A stretch of DNA of 64,000 nucleotides from Saprospiraceae bacterium (GTDB lineage: Bacteria > Bacteroidota > Bacteroidia > Chitinophagales > Saprospiraceae), in assembly GCA_027488935.1 (NCBI GenBank), contig JAIYAP010000025.1, positions 50,912 through 114,911 of the forward strand, given 5' to 3'. This document shows positions 35,370 to 46,300 of this stretch, piece after piece (the stretch's first letter is position 1; every line of letters starts with the position of its first letter). The translations under genes were made by a program, and so were the position numbers. The notes below the pieces were generated by a model. The model ran no database searches and had not been told where the DNA came from. It saw nothing but the letters and a program-made list of their open reading frames with translations.

Positions 35370-35912
35370 ATGAGAATTTTAATAAAAATTTTAATCATTG
35401 TAGGAATAATTATCGCTATTCCTTTAATTGTAGCACTATTTGTGAAAAAAGACTATGCTGTCGAGAGAGAAATTGTGATTAATAAACCCAAAGCAGAGGT
35501 TTTTGAATACATTAAATTTATTAAGAATCTAGATAATTATAGTATATGGAATAAATTGGACCCGAATATGAAGAAGTCCTACAAAGGAACAGATGGGACT
35601 GTTGGTTTTGTTGCGGCTTGGGAAAGTAAAGACAAAAATGTAGGAGTTGGCGAACAAGAAATAATCAAAATTGCAGAAAATGAAAGAATAGACACTAAAC
35701 TTCGTTATAAAGTACCATTTGAAGCAGACGATGATGATTATATGATTACAGAAGATGCGGGAAATAATCAAACCAAAGTAAAATGGGGATTAAAAGCAGC
35801 GATTCCTTATCCAATGAACTTTATGTTATTGTTTAGAGATATGGACAAAGAAGTAGGTGGAAATTTAGAAGTTGGTTTAAAAAATTTAAAATCAGTTTTA
35901 GAAATTAAATGA
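35370..35912 (+). CDS. SRPBCC family (polyketide cyclase-like) protein
   Basis: This is a 180-residue protein with an N-terminal membrane helix or signal anchor (ILIIVGIIIAIPLIVALFV). A START-like SRPBCC domain follows: YAVEREIVINKPKAEVFEYI, then YSIWNKLDPNMKK, GTVGFVAAWES and KVKWGLKAAIPYPMNF. The fold makes a deep hydrophobic ligand pocket. Bacteroidota proteins of this type are common and their ligands mostly unknown. It is a single-gene cassette after S5, strongly AT-rich. Confidence 0.85.
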   Translation: MRILIKILIIVGIIIAIPLIVALFVKKDYAVEREIVINKPKAEVFEYIKFIKNLDNYSIWNKLDPNMKKSYKGTDGTVGFVAAWESKDKNVGVGEQEIIKIAENERIDTKLRYKVPFEADDDDYMITEDAGNNQTKVKWGLKAAIPYPMNFMLLFRDMDKEVGGNLEVGLKNLKSVLEIK

Positions 35913-35984
35913 TTATACAAAATTATGGCATCATTTCAATAGTAAATTTTAACAAACAACCAAAAGCGTAGAAAGAAAAACTAC

Positions 35985-36068
35985 ACACAACGGCTTGCTT
36001 TCCATGCCGCCAACAGCCAGACCGCAAACTCAACGCACGGCGGCACGGGCGCACATCCAAACGTTCGC
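35985..36068 (+). repeat. possible attC-like site S8
   Basis: ATGCCGCC and GGCGGCAC (36004-36011 and 36039-36046) form a stem. CAAC precedes and AACGTTCGC follows, which resembles the other sites, but the CCTAA apex is absent, so this one is less certain. Confidence 0.45.
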
Positions 36069-36184
36069 TGCGACCAGATCCAACAAATAAAAAAGCAAAA
36101 AAAGAACCAAAACCGCCCCAAAATAGTTTACTTTGCAATAGAAATCAAACAAAAAATCAGGTATGATCATCGCCAATCCCATTT

Positions 36185-39100
36185 ATGACGAATAATATCC
36201 TCTGCTTATTGTTGTATATGACATTCTGGATTTCAAACCTATCTTCACAAGATATTAGTTCACATCGTTTTATAAATTTTGGCGCTCAGGATGGTTTGGA
36301 GGAAAAATATGTCTATTCAGTAAGCGAAGACAAAAGCGGATACATCTGGATAGGAACAGGATCGGGGCTTTATCGTTATGATGGCGTATCTTTCAAGTAT
36401 TATAAAAGCAATATCAATAAGCCCGGAAGAACAATCTCTAATGTGCTTCAGGCAGTTTTTACTGATGCCGATGGGAGAATATGGTTGGGCAGCCTGAATG
36501 ACCTGCAATGGTACGAGCCAGGTCGCAATAAATTCTGGAGGCCTGACGAACAAAATGCGACTGTTCAAAAGGTATTAGATGCCTACATCCTCAATTTTTT
36601 TCAGGACAGTAAGAATAATATCTGGATTTGCACTGGCAGCGACTATTTCTTTAAGTTTAACCCAAAAGATTCCAGTTTCACACACTTTGCGTCCATATAT
36701 CCTTCCAGCGCGAGCAAAAACGTTCTTAAAATAATTGAAGGCAAAAATGGATCCTATTATAGTGTTCACAGCGAAGGGATATATGAGTTTAATACCGACG
36801 TACAGTTAATCAACTTTTTCCCTTTTCCGGGCAACCAGATTACGAATTCCTGGTATGACAAACACGCTAACCTGATTTTGTTAACAACCCTTCAAAAAGG
36901 GATATTGAATTTTGATATAAATAAAGGCAAATTTCAAAAATATTCGCCCGGCGAAAACAAATTATTGGCCGATCATTTATTTTGTTTAACAAAAGATGCC
37001 AATGGAAATACTTGGGTAGGATCTTATCCATTGTTTAAAATAGACAGCCATTCAAAAAAGATTGAGCGGATAATTCCCGATTATACGTCTTATTATGGAT
37101 TCAAAACTTCAAAAATAGGGTTTATATATCCAGACCGAAAAGGAAATATATGGATTTGTAGCTATAATGGGTTTTCTATGATCCCCTGGCAAAATCAGCA
37201 GGTAAATTCCTATGAACTTATTGAGCCAGCGAGCAAACTATCCATTGAGCCATTGGGTATTTATGACCTGCCAGGCTTAGACTGCCTACTTATACCTAAT
37301 TCAAGTACAAACGGGTTGGTCGTTTTTGATCCGGTCTTGAACAGGTTGGAGGTGGTGGACAACCCGGTTGCCTCTGAAAAAAAGAAGAAAAAACCCATTA
37401 CAGCATTGATCAAAAATAAAAACAACCAGGTCTATGCATCCGATGGCGAGCATTTTTTCCAATATCTGCCAGCCCTAAAAAAACTGATTCCAATCCAGCT
37501 TCAAGACCAGAACCAGAACCCCATTAAGGGAATCGGAATGAAATTATATGACCATCAAGGGATTGTATATATTGCTAAAAAGCGCGATGGGTTTTATCAA
37601 TGGAATACCATAACAGGAAAATTAACCCATATCAATCGTTGGGATATAGACCCAAGTTATCAAAACAAATCTGAGAATACCATGATACCCTGCCTGGCGG
37701 ACTCAAAAGGAAACGTTTGGTTCACTTCCAATCCCGGCATTTACCGATATAACCCTAAAAAACAGGAATGGGCCTATTTTGCCAATAAGATCCCAAACGG
37801 ATTGCCGCCTATATCGACCAATTTTATGGAAGAAGATGCTAATGGGCATATCTGGATTACAAACATCACGAACGGGCTTTATGAATTTTATATGGAGGAC
37901 GGAAAGGAAGTCCTGAAAAACTACAATATGGGGTCACAAATTGGCTTGGCTACGGACTATTTGCTAAATATCCATAAAGACCTTTATTCAAATATACTTT
38001 GGATCGCAAGCACCTCAGGGCTACACCGATTTGACCCTGTTGAAAAAAGAGTACTTTCCGTTATAAATACACAATACGGGTTGTCTGAAAACGATATGCG
38101 ATATGGGTTTTCAATTTCGAGTAATAATATTATGTACGCTTTGTTCTATGGCAAGTTAAGCATTTTGGATTTAAATAAATATCGGTTTAACAAGGATATT
38201 CCGAATGTCTTGTTCAATTCCGTTAAAGTGCAGGACAAGGAGATGATTTACAACCTCGATGGAAAAAAATTATTCTTAAATTACAGAGAAAATTTTTTAT
38301 CCTTTGAATTTGCCTCGCTGAACTTCAACAATAGCAAACAAAACAACTATTACTATAAGCTGGATGAGGTAAACAAAGACTGGGTGTTCAATGAAAAACG
38401 GAACTTCGTTTCTTTCTCCGGGCTGCAACCGGGAAATTACGTTTTCAGGGTCAAGGCAATGAATAACGATGGTCAATGGTCTGATTCGGAATCTGTCATA
38501 AACTTTGTGATTCAACCGATATTCTATAATACCTGGTGGTTTAGAATTCTGGTGCTTAGCATTATCGCTGCGGGGGTGGTCATGTTTTATCGATACAGGG
38601 TTCGGACAATCAAAAAACAAGAAAGGCTGCAACAAGACTTCAATCAACAACTAACCAATATGGAAATGAGGGCTTTGCGCGCGCAAATGAACCCGCACTT
38701 TATTTTCAATTCTCTGAATAGCATTCAAAAATATATTCTTAAAAACGAACATTTTGCAGCATCACAATATTTGACAAAATTCTCCAGGTTGATCCGGTTG
38801 ATATTGGATCATTCCGATCAGAATTTCATTCCGATCAGCAGCGAGCTGAAACTGCTAAATTTGTATATAGAAATTGAAAGCCTTCGGTTTGATGATGCAT
38901 TTGACTATACGATCAAGGTGGATCCTGAATTGCCCTTAGAAACCATTGATATCCCATCCATGTTGGTTCAACCGTATGTTGAAAATGCCATCTGGCATGG
39001 TTTACTCCACAAGAAAAGCCGCGGCAATTTATCCATTGAATTTAAGAAGATCAGCCCTTTATCTTTGGAGATCATAATTGAAGATGATGGCATTGGGCGC

Positions 39101-39337
39101 GAAAAAGCGAACGAACTGAAAAGCAAACATCTCCTCAAGAAAAAATCCTATGGAATGCAAATAACCGAAGACCGGATATCATTAATCAACAGGAGCAATC
39201 ATATCCATGCCAGTTGCGCCATTTATGACCTGAAAAAAGGAGAGCAGGCAATTGGAACCAGGGTGGTACTGAATATTCCAGTCCGTGGAAAAACGGCGCC
39301 ATTCACCGGACATAAAAACACACTATTAGACACATGA
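36185..39337 (+). CDS. sensor histidine kinase, beta-propeller plus LytS-type kinase
   Basis: This is a 1050-residue protein. A signal peptide is followed by a two-component-regulator propeller with repeated blades (SEDKSGYIWIGTGSGLYRYDG, DADGRIWLGSL, DANGHIWITN). A Y_Y_Y domain comes next (YYKLDEVNKDWVFNE, LQPGNYVFRVKAMN), then a membrane helix (WWFRILVLSIIAAGVVMFY) and a His_kinase domain of the LytS type with H838 in MNPHFIFNSLNS. The ATPase lobe has VQPYVENAIWHG and IEDDGIGR. It senses an extracellular or periplasmic signal, often a glycan, and phosphorylates the LytTR regulator encoded with a four-base overlap. Confidence 0.93.
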   Translation: MTNNILCLLLYMTFWISNLSSQDISSHRFINFGAQDGLEEKYVYSVSEDKSGYIWIGTGSGLYRYDGVSFKYYKSNINKPGRTISNVLQAVFTDADGRIWLGSLNDLQWYEPGRNKFWRPDEQNATVQKVLDAYILNFFQDSKNNIWICTGSDYFFKFNPKDSSFTHFASIYPSSASKNVLKIIEGKNGSYYSVHSEGIYEFNTDVQLINFFPFPGNQITNSWYDKHANLILLTTLQKGILNFDINKGKFQKYSPGENKLLADHLFCLTKDANGNTWVGSYPLFKIDSHSKKIERIIPDYTSYYGFKTSKIGFIYPDRKGNIWICSYNGFSMIPWQNQQVNSYELIEPASKLSIEPLGIYDLPGLDCLLIPNSSTNGLVVFDPVLNRLEVVDNPVASEKKKKKPITALIKNKNNQVYASDGEHFFQYLPALKKLIPIQLQDQNQNPIKGIGMKLYDHQGIVYIAKKRDGFYQWNTITGKLTHINRWDIDPSYQNKSENTMIPCLADSKGNVWFTSNPGIYRYNPKKQEWAYFANKIPNGLPPISTNFMEEDANGHIWITNITNGLYEFYMEDGKEVLKNYNMGSQIGLATDYLLNIHKDLYSNILWIASTSGLHRFDPVEKRVLSVINTQYGLSENDMRYGFSISSNNIMYALFYGKLSILDLNKYRFNKDIPNVLFNSVKVQDKEMIYNLDGKKLFLNYRENFLSFEFASLNFNNSKQNNYYYKLDEVNKDWVFNEKRNFVSFSGLQPGNYVFRVKAMNNDGQWSDSESVINFVIQPIFYNTWWFRILVLSIIAAGVVMFYRYRVRTIKKQERLQQDFNQQLTNMEMRALRAQMNPHFIFNSLNSIQKYILKNEHFAASQYLTKFSRLIRLILDHSDQNFIPISSELKLLNLYIEIESLRFDDAFDYTIKVDPELPLETIDIPSMLVQPYVENAIWHGLLHKKSRGNLSIEFKKISPLSLEIIIEDDGIGREKANELKSKHLLKKKSYGMQITEDRISLINRSNHIHASCAIYDLKKGEQAIGTRVVLNIPVRGKTAPFTGHKNTLLDT

Positions 39338-40077
39338 TACGGACTGTCCTTATCGACGACGAAAAAAATGCGCTTGAGGTATTGGAAATCCAACTGGCTG
39401 AGTATTGCAAGGAGGTGGAGGTTCTGGCAACCGCTCTTGGAGGCGAGCAGGGGATTGAGGCCATAAAAAAATACAAGCCGGACCTGGTATTTCTGGACAT
39501 AGAAATGCCGCATAAAAACGGGTTTGATGTCATCCACGAAACTAAGTTTTGCAATTATCAGGTAGTTTTTACCACAGCGTATGACCAGTTTGCTATAAAA
39601 GCATTTAGATACTCTGCACTGGACTACCTGTTGAAGCCGATCGATATCCTGGAATTGAAAGCCGCTCTTTCCAAGGTGCTAAAATATGGCAGGGCCGACG
39701 ACCTCGATACCAAGATGGAGATATTCTTCCAAAAGTACAACCTTGCCAATAGAAAACTGATCGCTTTACCCATGGGGGCCGCCGTGCAATTTATTCAGGC
39801 AGATGAAATTATCCGCTGTGAAAGTGACAGCAATTACACCCATATTCATATGCAGGGAGGCAGAAAGTTGATTGTGGCAAAAACCTTAAAGGAGGTCGAA
39901 GAAACCCTGGAAGGCTTGTCATTTTTCAGGATACACCAATCCCACCTTATCAACATGAACCACATCAGTCAGTTTTACAAGGGCGACGGCGCCTATGTCA
40001 TGATGGATGATGGCAGTAGCGTAAATCTAAGCCGCAACAAGAAGGACGCATTTATGGAACTGTTCCGAAAGATCTAA
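39334..40077 (+). CDS. LytTR family response regulator
   Basis: This is a 247-residue protein. The receiver domain (residues 1-120) has the acidic pocket in LIDDE, the phospho-acceptor D55 in LVFLDIEMPH, and a threonine and lysine in TTAYDQ and LLKPID. The LytTR DNA-binding domain (about 150-245) has IIRCESDSNYTHIHM, RIHQSHLINMNHI and LSRNKKDAFM. It overlaps the kinase gene by four bases, so they are a cognate pair. The target is not known; the metalloprotease lipoprotein downstream and the glucan operon are candidates. Confidence 0.93.
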   Translation: MIRTVLIDDEKNALEVLEIQLAEYCKEVEVLATALGGEQGIEAIKKYKPDLVFLDIEMPHKNGFDVIHETKFCNYQVVFTTAYDQFAIKAFRYSALDYLLKPIDILELKAALSKVLKYGRADDLDTKMEIFFQKYNLANRKLIALPMGAAVQFIQADEIIRCESDSNYTHIHMQGGRKLIVAKTLKEVEETLEGLSFFRIHQSHLINMNHISQFYKGDGAYVMMDDGSSVNLSRNKKDAFMELFRKI

Positions 40078-40346
40078 AGTGCCCTTGTCCTGACGGAAAA
40101 CTGCCTTCCGGCTTACGATCTCTGTTTGAGTTGATTACCGATACTCACTCAAATCCTCCACCTAATAAAAATATCTGCACCCTACTGGAAGAGCCTTGGC
40201 AGGCCTTACCACGGCCCTACTTTTGTACCATGCCTGCTGAACAATGTTCGCTGGCAGGGTTCAGGTATATAATGAAAAATACGGACCCTTTTTCCAGAAT
40301 CTGAGATATACGCTTCATACAATTATTCACTCAATCAAAAAAATAA

Positions 40347-41735
40347 ATGAAAAAGGTACATTCGATCATCGCGATTCTTCTCTTTACGTTAATGTCAGGC
40401 TGTGTCAGGCCTGACCAGGTAGGCAATGCAGAATTTTGCCAGAGCGGCCGTAACATTCTTACACTATCCGGATTAAACAACGCCCAGATTACTACAGAAA
40501 CAAGGAATATGATTTATGGCACAAGCCCGAGCGGTCAGCCCGGGAGCTGGTACAACACTACGGCCAAACTAAGAACCCGAAAACTTGTAATCATTCCCTT
40601 TGTATATTCCAACGTGTTGCCCAATACCATGGTAACAACAGCAACCATCCGAAATGCGTTTTTTAGTACCGGTACTGGCAGTGTCAAAGATTATTTTCTC
40701 GCCAATTCTTGGGGGAGTTTCAACTTGACTGAAGCTGCAATTGAAGGAAATTGGGTGCAATTGCAACAGCCACAATCATATTATGCAGGTTTTAGCGGAG
40801 GAGACCCCACGCTGACACCTCAATTATATGCCGATGTTTGTGACAAGAGCAATATTAATTGGGGTGCTATTGATACAAATAACGACCAAAACATTTCGCC
40901 AGATGAAGCTATTATTTGCCTGTTAAGCCCTGAAGGCGGAATTGGAATGACTATGCGCGCTATGAGTATTAGTTTTAACAGCAACAATGGCGGCGGAGTT
41001 TACTTTGCTTCCGGAAATATGAATGTATTTTTATGTAAAACGCAAGCCACGCAAACTGGCACAGATGATATTTCATACGGAAAGTCAACCATCTGCCACG
41101 AACTTTGTCACTCCATGTTCGACCTTCCAGATCGATATTTCTCGAATTGTGGTAGCGGTTGGACAGGGAGATGGGATATCATGAGCAATAATTGCGCTTT
41201 TGTGAACATGAACATTGTTGACAAAATCAAACTGGGATGGATTAGCCCGCCGATTATTACAGCCGGATCCTCGGAAGTTTGTTATAATTTCCCAACTTCC
41301 AACGCCAATCCAGCAGCCCTGATCATTTGGGACAATAAGGTTCCCAACCAATATTTTGTGGTAGAAAACAGGCATAGGGCTTCCTCCCCTTATGGATTTG
41401 ATGCTGGGATAGGAGAAGATGGACTCGCCATATGGTGCGTCAACGAGGCCGTATCCGACTCAAAAGTCCGCGTTTCGCTGGTCGATGGCCGAACAGCAAA
41501 TACGGGGACTACCATCTCCCCTAATTATGGCATAGGAAATTCCTATTATGTGGGGTCTGAGCTGGGGGTCTTATTCAGCAGCGCTACCAATAACAATTTT
41601 ATATGTACTGCGGGGGATAATTGCCCGATTACCTTTATTCGGTACGGCGGAACCGCCATAGAACAAGGTAATTTGATCCATGGCATTCGCGCTGTTGGGT
41701 TACCTTCCGCAAATATGTACGCTGCGATCTATTAA
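40347..41735 (+). CDS. M6-like metalloprotease lipoprotein
   Basis: This is a 462-residue protein. The start MKKVHSIIAILLFTLMSGCV is a lipoprotein signal with the lipobox LMSGC, so it is attached to a membrane. The zinc site HELCH (H251, E252, H255) in STICHELCHSMFDLPDRY is followed by GRWDIMSNN. This is the arrangement of M6 immune-inhibitor-A-like peptidases, which also have GxWDLM after the HExxH. The preceding block VKDYFLANSWGSFNLT fits the same family. It is probably a surface or periplasmic protease. The promoter region of about 270 bases has no further gene. Confidence 0.8.
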   Translation: MKKVHSIIAILLFTLMSGCVRPDQVGNAEFCQSGRNILTLSGLNNAQITTETRNMIYGTSPSGQPGSWYNTTAKLRTRKLVIIPFVYSNVLPNTMVTTATIRNAFFSTGTGSVKDYFLANSWGSFNLTEAAIEGNWVQLQQPQSYYAGFSGGDPTLTPQLYADVCDKSNINWGAIDTNNDQNISPDEAIICLLSPEGGIGMTMRAMSISFNSNNGGGVYFASGNMNVFLCKTQATQTGTDDISYGKSTICHELCHSMFDLPDRYFSNCGSGWTGRWDIMSNNCAFVNMNIVDKIKLGWISPPIITAGSSEVCYNFPTSNANPAALIIWDNKVPNQYFVVENRHRASSPYGFDAGIGEDGLAIWCVNEAVSDSKVRVSLVDGRTANTGTTISPNYGIGNSYYVGSELGVLFSSATNNNFICTAGDNCPITFIRYGGTAIEQGNLIHGIRAVGLPSANMYAAIY

Positions 41736-41821
41736 GCGTTTGATTCGTTCTAAACTGTATTTATGCAACATCAGATAAAAACAGGACAAAGACGAAAATG
41801 ATAATAGGCAAGAACGCTTAG

Positions 41822-41880
41822 GGCTTAACCGCCGCCGGGGGATGCGTAGCCGCACAAAGCCCCTCGTTGGCGGTTGAGCC
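41822..41880 (+). repeat. nested hairpin B
   Basis: GGCTTAACCGCC (41822-41833) pairs with GGCGGTTGAGCC (41869-41880, one wobble), with a smaller GGGG/CCCC stem inside. It shares the AACCGnCGCC word with hairpin A and lies upstream of remnant 2. Confidence 0.55.
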
Positions 41881-41891
41881 TTGTTGAACGA

Positions 41892-41935
41892 AGCCGGCAC
41901 TACTTGCGATGCTAAGCAGTAGTACCGGCTTTTTT
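41892..41935 (+). terminator. intrinsic terminator after the M6-like protease
   Basis: AGCCGGCACTACT pairs with AGTAGTACCGGCT (one mismatch) and is followed by TTTTT. Confidence 0.85.
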
Positions 41936-42002
41936 CGTCTTGATCGGTCTGATATTATGGGGTTTCAATCCGGTATGTCTTGCATCCTTACCGGGTCGCG
42001 TT

Positions 42003-42170
42003 AAAAAGCCCAATGGACTTTTTGGATATATAAAATGTAAGTAGTATGTTTACTTTCGCATTACCGCAACTGACCGGAGATAGGACTTTTAAATTAAGTG
42101 ATTGATTTATAAGGTGTACAACTGCGTAGGTATTGGGTATATACGCAATGGAGTTGCGGTAGTACGGTAG
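42003..42170 (+). pseudogene. 3' remnant 2 of a tyrosine recombinase with promoter and inverted repeat
   Basis: Only the last codons are left (LKSPMDFLDI and stop at 42031-42033), followed by the same downstream sequence as remnant 1. TTG (42022-42024) and TATGTTTA (42045-42052) are 20 bases apart. The arms TACCGCAACT and AGTTGCGGTA lie at 42062-42071 and 42152-42161. The next gene starts 21 bases after this block. Confidence 0.8.
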
Positions 42171-42190
42171 TTATCACAAATTTTAATGAT

Positions 42191-42607
42191 ATGAAAAGAA
42201 TGAATTTCATTCGCATCGCAGTCTTCGCAGTCTTCGCATTCATGCACACGTTCAGCCTGTCGGCTCAAAACGGTTGGTTACCACCTGCGGAAGCAATCGT
42301 GGTACTCCAAAAAAAGTATGACCAGTTGAATGAACCGCCCGTTCCTGTACCTCTGAATGGTATCACTCCTGAGCAACAGACCATCGACCAAATCAGGGAG
42401 TCTGTTCTTGGCTGTTCTAAATGCACACTCGGTGCGGTCAAAGAAAACTTCCTTAAGGAGACTCTTCTTCGTATCAAACAAGGTATGGACACTGGCGATG
42501 CCGTGAACGAAGCACATACAATGTTCATCGGTGCCTCTGGTGGCAACCAGGGTCTTTTGATGGCGATCCAGCAGGCCTACGATTGGATGCTGACCATCCT
42601 CGGCTAA
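42191..42607 (+). CDS. small secreted protein of unknown function
   Basis: This is a 138-residue protein. The signal peptide is FIRIAVFAVFAFMHTFSLSAQ. The mature part is mostly helical with two cysteines (SVLGCSKCTLG) spaced CxxC, perhaps a disulfide or metal pair, and a C-terminal QQAYDWMLTILG. I do not recognise a family. It is directly behind the promoter and inverted repeat of remnant 2 and is closed by site S6, so it has the shape of a single-gene cassette in first position. Confidence 0.7.
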   Translation: MKRMNFIRIAVFAVFAFMHTFSLSAQNGWLPPAEAIVVLQKKYDQLNEPPVPVPLNGITPEQQTIDQIRESVLGCSKCTLGAVKENFLKETLLRIKQGMDTGDAVNEAHTMFIGASGGNQGLLMAIQQAYDWMLTILG

Positions 42608-42934
42608 ATCTCATTTTTATCAGTTGTATTGATTGACCAAGGACGAAATACAAATCATTGAAAACCAATAATATAAAGGCGATAACAAAGGATGTATGAA
42701 AATGCTTCCTAAGCGTCGCACATTCGCATATCCAAACGTTAGCGGCAGTGTGGACAAAACAAAAAAGTCGAAGAAAACCATAACCAACAAGAGAACTGGT
42801 TGAAAATAACTCTTTTCAATAATTTGATAATCAAAAAATTGTGAACCGTTCGTCAGAACTAAAAAACACCAAACCTTGATAATATGTATTGGACATTAGA
42901 TGCGGTTGGCTTGTTTGGAGGTGGTTGAGTAATG
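42608..42934. other. non-coding stretch containing site S6
   Basis: Apart from site S6 I see no gene. A frame after 42740 is broken by stops. The sequence from about 42935 on is recombinase remnant 3. Confidence 0.6.
42678..42748 (+). repeat. attC-like site S6
   Basis: ATAAC precedes the stem GGAT/ATCC, ATG/CAT, AATGC/GCA(C)ATT with the apex TTCCTAAGCGTC. AACGTTAGCG closes it. 42699-42726 is identical to the S1 core although the flanks differ. Confidence 0.8.
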
Positions 42935-43105
42935 GGGGCCACATCATACAAAAAGGAATGGCTGTGTTAAAAAGCCCACTGGATTTTTGGAATATAAAAA
43001 ATGTAAGTAGTATGTTTACTTTCGCATTACCGCACTTGACCGGACAAAGGGGTATTACGGCCTAGGTATTGGGGATATATGCAATAGAGTTGTGGTAGTA
43101 CGGTA
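42935..43105 (+). pseudogene. 3' remnant 3 of a tyrosine recombinase with promoter and inverted repeat
   Basis: Codons VLKSPLDFWNI and a stop are preceded by CACATCATACAAAAAGGAAT, comparable to the HITKKGT codons of remnant 1. TATGTTTA at 43011-43018 lies 21 bases after TTG. The arms TACCGCACTT and AGTTGTGGTA (43028-43037 and 43088-43097) have diverged. It is the most decayed of the three. Confidence 0.75.
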
Positions 43106-43330
43106 AATGGCGGCAACAAAAAAACAAAATACGACAACGAAATCCTGCCTTAATGGAGCTATTTGAAAAGCGTTATTCAGGATTGCAAAATGAACTTCCC
43201 TGTTTTGAAAGATGTTGCCGCGTTTAGGTATTCAAAGCATAGATGAAAAATATTTCCGTTAAACCTGTTCAGATTCCGGAAAAAGGGAAATGGATTTATC
43301 AAATTTACAACGCGTTTAATTGATTGAAAT

Positions 43331-46300
43331 ATGGAATTACAATATACTCAAATAGGCGTCGATCGCTATTTTAAAATATCGGACAGCGATGCGCTTCGCC
43401 CTTTTTTTATGAGCATTGTCAGCGATTCTGACCACTGGATGTTCATTTCCAGTAACGGCGGTTTGAGCGCAGGGCGAAAAAATGCCGATTATGCGCTGTT
43501 TCCCTATTATACCGACGACAAAATAACCGAGTCCGCCGAAATAACGGGCAGCAAGTCCATATTTCTGGTACATCATGACGACGCCCAACATATCTGGGAA
43601 CCCTTTTCAAACCGATATGAAGGCATTTACCGCACCAGCCGGAACTTGTACAAGCATATTTTCGGAAATAAAATCATTTTCGAAGAAATAAACCACGACC
43701 TGCAATTGACTTTTCAGGTGGCGTGGAATTCCAGCGACAAATTCGGTTTTGTCAGAAAATCAAGGTTGACAAACAATGGGCCGGCCGAGGTCAATATTGC
43801 TATCCTGGACGGCATCCAAAACATATTGCCATACGGCGTGCCCAGCAGTTTGCAAAACAGCGCCAGCAACCTTGTGGACGCTTATAAAAGGAGTGAGTTG
43901 GACCAGTCGACGGGTTTAGGCATCTATGCGCTGAGCGCCATTATTGTGGACAAAGCCGAACCCAGCGAGGCGATGAAAGCCAACGTGGTCTGGTCACATG
44001 GCCTGGAAAATCCCACTTATTTGCTTTCCGCACTGCAACTCGGTGCATTTCGAAAAGGCACCCCGCCCCGATCGGAAGAAGATGTAAAGGCGGAAAAAGG
44101 GGCCTATTTTCTCCACAAAAAAATATCGCTGCCCCCCCATGTAGAAAAAGCATGGATGATTGTCGCCAATGTGAACCAAAGCCATTCGGCGGTGGCCCAA
44201 CTGTTGGCATTCATCAAAAATGAAAAAGGACTCCTCCAGCATGTCAACGAGGACATAGCGGCCGGAACCCAACGCCTGGTCGCCCTCAATGCCGCTGCCG
44301 ACGGGTTGCAACTGAGTGCCGACCACCGTCGGGATACCCGCCACTTCTCCAATGTGCTGTTCAACATCATGCGCGGTGGCATTTTTGACCATAATTATCA
44401 AATCGAAAAATGGGATTTCAGTCAATATTTGGCGATTGCCAATAAAACCGTTTTTGAAAATGCGACCCCCATTTTGGGGCAATTGCCTGATGTTTTTTCA
44501 TTTTTTGATGTAAGAAAAATCGCGCAGCAAAGCGAGGACGCTCATTTCACGAGGTTGTGCCTCGAATATATGCCGCTCAAATTCAGCCGCCGACACGGCG
44601 ACCCCAGCCGTCCCTGGAACTGGTTTTCCATCAATACCCGAAGTGAAAAAGACGGCTCGAAAATCCTCGACTACCAAGGCAACTGGCGGGACATATTCCA
44701 AAACTGGGAAGCACTCGCGCACGCTTACCCGGCGTTCATCGAGAGCATGGTGTATAAGTTTTTGAATGCGACTACCTTCGACGGCTATAACCCCTACCGC
44801 GTGACAAAAGACGGTTTTGATTGGGAAACCATCGAGCCGGACAATCCATGGTCGTACATCGGCTACTGGGGCGACCACCAAATTATCTACCTCCTGAAGT
44901 TTCTGGAGTTTATGAAAAACCATAACCCCGGCCAATTAGAAAGCCTTTTCGACAAGGAATGCTTCGTGTATGCCAATGTGCCCTACCGAATAAAAACGTA
45001 CGAAGACACCCTGCAAAACCCGAAAGACACCATCGAATTTGACCATGCAGCAGACGAGAAAGTCCGTTTGCAAAAAGAAAGTTTAGGCGCGGACGGGACT
45101 TTGCTGCAGGATGAAAATGGCGACATCCATACCGTGACGTTTGTAGAAAAAATATTGGCAACGGTATTGGCCAAATTATCCAATTTCATTCCGGAGGGCG
45201 GCATCTGGATGAATACCCAGCGGCCCGAGTGGAACGATGCCAACAACGCCTTGGTGGGCAACGGCGTTTCTGTGGTCACGCTGTGCTATTTGCGGCGGTT
45301 TTTATATTTTTTCAAAAAATTATTGGCTGATTCGGAATTGGAGCATGCCGGAATTTCCACTGAATTGCTTGTTTTTTTCAACAGCGTATCGCAGACCTTG
45401 AAAAACCACGGGCATGTGCTTTCCGGGAAAATAAATGACACCGACCGCAAACGGATATTGGACGGTTTGGGGAAAGCCGGCAGCGCATACCGCACCCATA
45501 TTTACAGTCAGCCATTTTCAGGCGTCAAACAGGCTGTTTCTTTGGATGAAATAGCGCAATTTTTTGACCTGAGCCTCCGCTATTTGGAACATACGATTGA
45601 TGCCAATAAAAGGCCGGATCATTTGTACCACGCCTATAATTTGATGACGCCCGAAAGCGGTGATAAAATTGCCATTTCCTGGTTGAGCGAAATGCTGGAG
45701 GGACAGGTGGCTGTATTGAGTTCCAAATATTTATCAGCCCAGGAGGCATTAATGCTCTTGGACAGTTTAAAACAAAGTAAATTATTCCGGCCCGACCAAT
45801 ACAGTTACCTGCTTTATCCCAATAAAGATTTGCCGGGCTTTTTTGAAAAAAATAATTTGCCAAAAGAAGCCGTCGGGCAGTCAACCTTACTCGCTCAATT
45901 GGTATCCGACGGCAATGCAGACATCATTGAAATGGACATCAACGGCGTACACCATTTTAACAGCAATTTTAAAAATGCCAACGACCTGAACGCAGCACTT
46001 AACGAACTGTCGAAAACAAAATATGCGCCCCTCGTTGAAAAAGACAAAAAACGGGTGCAGCAAATATTTGAGGATATTTTCAACCACAAAGCGTTCACCG
46101 GGCGCTCCGGCACTTTTTTTGGCTATGAAGGGTTAGGTTCTATTTACTGGCACATGGTGTCAAAACTCCAGTTGGCCGTGCTGGAATGTTGTCTGAAAGC
46201 CGTAGATGACGGGGAAAACCCTGAGGTCACTAGCAAATTATTGGAGCATTATTATGAAATAAACGAAGGTATTGGCGTACATAAATCCCCGTCGCTTTAC

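Noticed and set aside
43243..43321. 26-codon frame before the glucan phosphorylase (ends KGKWIYQIYNAFN)
   Set aside because: Possibly the tail of a lost gene, but too short to support as a gene.
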